Shown here: one piece after another, positions 60,383-64,000 of the stretch
How positions within the stretch are numbered: the stretch's first letter is position 1
Layout: each line of letters opens with the position of its first letter
NCBI GenBank assembly: GCA_905331475.1
Contig: CAJNYU010000011.1
Coordinates: 357,924-421,923, forward strand
DNA: 64,000 bases
Source: Rotaria socialis
Taxonomy: Eukaryota > Rotifera > Eurotatoria > Philodinida > Philodinidae
Reading direction: 5' to 3'
The notes under the pieces: model-generated
Database searches by the model: none
What the model was told of the DNA's origin: nothing
What the model saw: only the letters and a program-made list of their open reading frames with translations
Made by a program: the position numbers and the translations under genes

Positions 60383-62286
60383 GGATAATGCAAATAGAAT
60401 TTTTTTCCACTAAATGACATATCTTTCGATAAGAAATATCAACTTTCGTTCAATCTTCTGAACATAACTAGTTTCAATCATGCTTATTTAGATGAAAGGT
60501 TTTCACTTCGTATTGTCAAAAATGCAATTTTACCATTTACTATTTGATTCTTTTTTTTCTATCAACAAAGATGAACTTTTAAGGTGTTCTTTTAGTCTTT
60601 TCAAGAATAAACTTGCTATATTGAAATAGTTTTCATTGACTGTTAAATATATGTTGATTTATTTGTTTTCATAATCAAAATTTCTTACCATCACAGGAAG
60701 ATATTCAATGTATAATTTTCGTTATTTTCTAATGAAAAATGTATGCCAAAGATAACAGATCGTCAATAAATGTTGTCGGTGCATAGACGATGTAACACGA
60801 CAACATAAAAGATCAATTAGCGGTCTAATCAATATCACAAGATTTGTTTTTTTGTCACTCTTAGGAATGCTTCTGATCTTTACGATCGATTGCACAACAA
60901 TCAATTAAACCATCAAAAGACCACTTTATGTAGTGAGCGGAATGTTAAATTTTACAAACAGAAATGAAATTCATTTGGTCTCGATTACTTACCAATTGTC
61001 TATTTCTTACGAATAACAAAAATGACTATAAATAGTAATGGTTTTCAACGTTAGAAATCATTCCCCATCTTTCTTTCTCTTTTTACTATATTACATGTAT
61101 ATTTTATTTTTTAACTATTTTAGCTTGTATTCATAACTGGCTATGGTTCAATAGCATAGGTAAATATTAGTTTTAGTTCTTTTATTTTATTTTTTTTGTT
61201 GTCTCAGCTTTTTATCCCATTTATTTATTTTAATTCTATATAATGATAATTGTCTTTCTATTATCTATTTTAGTGATACAAAAAGTAAGTATAATTTTGT
61301 ATATATTGTAAATATTTTACGTCTTACGGAGGCCTTCCATACATCGGCGTGAAAACTGGCCAAGCCTATCTTGGTGCCCATAGCACTTACAGGCCGCATA
61401 TAGATCTTCCTGTTGTATGTTCTATACACGCTAGATCTATGTCTGTACGTGAAGAGTCTTGGCTCTCTGTGGCACCACCAAGGTAGTTCTTGGTCGCGCG
61501 AGCGACTATTAGCTGGTAAGCAAAAAAAATAATTTTCTCGTTCCAATCAAATTCATTTCTGCTTATTTCGTTTTATTTCATCTCAATTTCTTCAACAGCA
61601 AAGTAAATATGATTACTTTCACTTATCTTATTCCAAACAAATAAAATTAATTGTTATTTTTATGTTTTAGTTCTATTCAACAAACAAATTCAATCCAAAC
61701 GAAAATAGTTACAACTGTGCATTTTTTTCATGAAGTTTTTTAGTTTTTTGTAGCTTCTGTTGTTTTGATTTTAAAAATAAACATTATTCAAATAACTCAA
61801 AAATTTTCTTTTCCTTCCACTAACAAATTAATTTCATTTCAATCATAAATATTTTGTGAAAATAAAACAAATTTTATTTTACTACGAAATATTTTAATTT
61901 TTACCAATAAATTATTGTATTTTACTACGAAATATTCTTCAGAAGTCATACAAAATTTTATTTTTTCATTTAAATCATAAATATTTTAGGAAAATAACAC
62001 AAATTTTATTTTTGATTGTAATAATAAATATTTTCAAAAACACAATTTATTTTTCACTGTAATAATTAATATTTTTTGCGAAAAACAAAAATTCTTTTAT
62101 TTAATTCATTTCTTTTCATTTAACAAATAAATAAAAGGAGAAGAAAAGAAACATATGACGTAATTTTATATTTGAGCTTTTTTCTTTTCTTTGAAGCGAA
62201 AAAGTAAAAGAAAATTTCTTTTTTTTTGTTCATTTATTTCAAAGTATAGAAAAAGAAACGAACAAAGAAAAAACAATTCACAAATC
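60383..62286. other. Gene-free stretch with a GC-richer patch and AT-rich degenerate repeats
   Basis: A 200-bp patch of normal GC (about 61317-61516) stands out in a very AT-rich background but has stops in all forward frames. From about 61850 to 62090 a unit of AAATATTTT...AAAACAAATTTTATTTT type recurs several times imperfectly. Neither is assigned. Confidence 0.45.
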
Positions 62287-63197
62287 TCATTCGATAGAAA
62301 ATCGTTGAACACGATTATTACTCATATCGGCGACATAGAGATTACCATGTCGATCGAAAGACAAACCACGGAGGTACTGGAACTGATTTGCTCCTGCTCC
62401 TTCACCATTTCCCCCCGCAACTACAGTGCCTTGTTTTGCTCCTTGAGCCCAACGCATTACACGATTGTTCGACGAGTCTGCTACATAGAGAGTATCCAAC
62501 TTATCAACGAAGATTCCTTCAGGCAAAGACAATTGTGTCAGAGCATTCCCGTAGCCTTGTCCTCCAGCAACCACAATACCTTCTGTTGCACCTTTATTCC
62601 ATTTCATTACACGATGATTGCAGACGTCTGATACGTATACATTCTGTTGTCGATCGACAAAGAGATAATGCGGCTCGTTGAGTTGATTCAGTCCATTACC
62701 TTTACCATTACCACCAGCTACGAGAGTGTAATTCTTCTTACCCAATTGATATCGTCTTACTTCATGTTTTCCGATATAAGAGACGTAGAGATATCTCTGG
62801 TCATCTATTGCTAATCCCCAACATTTCATGTTATCGAGGAGTATTTCATCTTGTGTTGTATCACTAAGACGAGACCATCGTACAACTCGTCGATTGTTTC
62901 GATCACAAATAATGAGACTATCCGTCTCTTTGTCAATTAATACATCAGTTGGAGCTTCCAATTGACGTAATCTCTTTCCTTTGCCTTTACCACCAGCAAC
63001 AACTTGTCCATTCGTTGTATCACCGTTCTTCCATTGCATGATACGACCATTGCTGAAGTCAGTAATAACCACTGTTTGATCATCATCAACGAAGAGACCA
63101 AAAGGGCTGCTGAGTTGATCAGTGTCATCCCCTCTCCCATTACCTCCAGCAATAGTCACTCCGTTCTGTGCCCATTTAGCATTACCAGGAATATTAA
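62287..63197 (-). CDS. NHL-repeat beta-propeller protein (5' exon missing)
   Basis: Six NHL units (ITDFSNGRIMQW, ICDRNNRRVVRW, VSYIGKHEVRRY, VSDVCNHRVMKW, VADSSNNRVMRW, VADMSNNRVQRF) alternate with VVAGGNGKG-type turns and make a full six-bladed propeller. The exon begins after an acceptor (TTCTAG) whose exon side starts at 63197; the homologous acceptor exists in the copy at 49335. The Met at 63222 lies in the presumed intron and is unlikely to be the start. The true first exon, probably with a signal peptide, should lie to the right, but a LINE fragment starts about 110 bp away, so the 5' end may be displaced or lost. Close paralogue of the pseudogene at 48413-49335. Ligand unknown. Confidence 0.83.
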
Positions 63198-63312
63198 CTA
63201 GAAAAAAAAACATAAGAATCAAAGGAGATCTCTCTCTCTGCTGGAGTCATAGTATTATTAGAAAAGAAGACATGGAAAGTAGTCTGAAAAGAGCTAATCT
63301 CTAGACACGCGT

Positions 63313-64000
63313 ATGATTCTTTTAGCTAAAAAGAAATCCATTTGCTCTCCTGCTGAAACTCGTCCTATCTCTCTGTTGGATGTATTCCAAAAAATAGGAG
63401 AGAAACTTTTCCTCACGCGCTTCCAAGATGTGTTAGACAGAAGAGGTATTCTTCCTGATACTCAATCAGGCTTTAAATATAAGTTCAGACTACAAACTCT
63501 TTTACTGTTGTTCTTAGAGGACGTTCATAGCTTAATGTCGAATAGTGCCCCGGTCAGTACAATTTTCGTAGATTTCAGGTCAGCGTTCGACCAGCTTTGG
63601 CACATAGGTTGTATAGGTAAACTACGTAGATTAGGCATCCCATGCTCCTACCTATATTGGATAGAAGCTTGGCTAATAACTAGACGAGGATACATTGAAA
63701 TCAATGGTAAAAAGTCGCGGTGGTTTTCAATCGAAAAAGGAGGTCCCCAAGGGGGTATCCTAGCACAATCTCTGTTTATTACCTACCACTGTGACATGGG
63801 ACAATTCCTACCTTGGTGTACTAGCCACTTTTTCGCCGACGACCTCGCGGCGGTCGTCGCTGGTCAGCTAGGAAAGCGCTACACGGATCAATGTCTGGAC
63901 TTAGAAAAGAGAATCAAACTATTTCTGAATCAGCTCGAATATTATTCTCTTCTAGCTGTTCAACCGATTAATTTCGCTAAGACAGAGGCACTATATAGCG
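63313..64000 (+). CDS. LINE (non-LTR) reverse transcriptase, partial at both ends
   Basis: An open frame of 229 codons continues past the right edge. It holds RT motifs in order: PISLLDVFQKIGEKLFLTR (motif 1/2), STIFVDFRSAFDQLW (motif A, catalytic Asp, about residue 88), GGPQGGILAQSLF (motif B, about 143), FADDLAAVV (motif C, about 174) and FAKTEALYS (motif D). The FADD box and GGPQGG mark a non-LTR element, not gypsy. Upstream endonuclease or ORF1 is absent: a stop lies in frame at 63295-63297 and NHL-like flank begins immediately, so this copy is 5'-truncated, as usual for LINEs. GC content is higher than its surroundings. Clade cannot be fixed by eye. Confidence 0.85.
   Translation, partial: MILLAKKKSICSPAETRPISLLDVFQKIGEKLFLTRFQDVLDRRGILPDTQSGFKYKFRLQTLLLLFLEDVHSLMSNSAPVSTIFVDFRSAFDQLWHIGCIGKLRRLGIPCSYLYWIEAWLITRRGYIEINGKKSRWFSIEKGGPQGGILAQSLFITYHCDMGQFLPWCTSHFFADDLAAVVAGQLGKRYTDQCLDLEKRIKLFLNQLEYYSLLAVQPINFAKTEALYS

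Noticed and set aside
61265-61546. Minus-strand 93-codon ORF over the GC-richer patch
   Set aside because: The translation has no recognisable domain, and its ends run into AT-rich intron-like sequence.
1-64000. tRNA, rRNA and bacterial-type operons, ribosome-binding sites or terminators
   Set aside because: None recognised; the sequence is eukaryotic with spliced genes.

Overview
The window looks like nuclear DNA of a bdelloid rotifer (Adineta/Rotaria type). The evidence is an AT-rich background, very short GT-AG introns (about 45-70 bp), animal genes (striatin, neutral ceramidase, SLC17 carriers, a SEC11 fragment), and families typical of bdelloids: TPR-linked ADP-ribosyltransferases, six-bladed NHL propellers, and a Thr-rich membrane protein. 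Many transposons and fold-back elements are scattered between them. The assignment is inferred from gene style; no marker gene is present.

Layout. 45-1906: the 3' part of striatin (WD40 propeller), cut by the left edge. 2693-4128: a four-exon gene of unknown function. 4856-19013: a tandem array of five SLC17-type major facilitator genes (A-E), all with the same nine-exon structure, separated by spacers that hold a hAT-like MITE and a Mutator-like fold-back element. 19014-24097: a gene-poor stretch with a 1-kb transposon remnant that has a second hAT MITE nested in it. 24098-28362: two divergent ADP-ribosyltransferase genes, one single-domain (+) and one fused to TPRs (-). 29600-31122: a GC-rich 1.5-kb palindrome built from inverted 165-bp units. 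32396-35079: an intact six-exon neutral ceramidase (-). 37485-38078: a SEC11-like signal peptidase fragment. 41573-43940: a type II membrane protein with a Thr-rich stalk, interrupted by a complete hAT transposon with a four-exon transposase (43912-47301). 48413-49335: an NHL propeller pseudogene (-). 53175-55442: a complete Ginger-type (gypsy-integrase) DNA transposon with about 174-bp inverted repeats and a TATA target duplication. 55555-56145: a FLYWCH-like ORF (-). 56334-59942: a decayed Ty3/gypsy retrotransposon, cut off at its integrase by a fold-back MITE that contains an N. 62287-63197: an intact NHL paralogue (-). 63313-64000: reverse transcriptase of a LINE, running off the right edge.

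How the parts relate. The first 19 kb is a host gene cluster in which the five carriers have exchanged sequence by gene conversion. There are perfect tracts of 219 bp and 111 bp, and copy E is a mosaic of A- and D-like sequence. The right half is a transposon graveyard with at least two elements, the hAT and the Ginger, that look recent and intact. Two assembly defects are visible: an uncollapsed 222-bp contig overlap at the N at 15071, and an N inside the palindrome at 60142.
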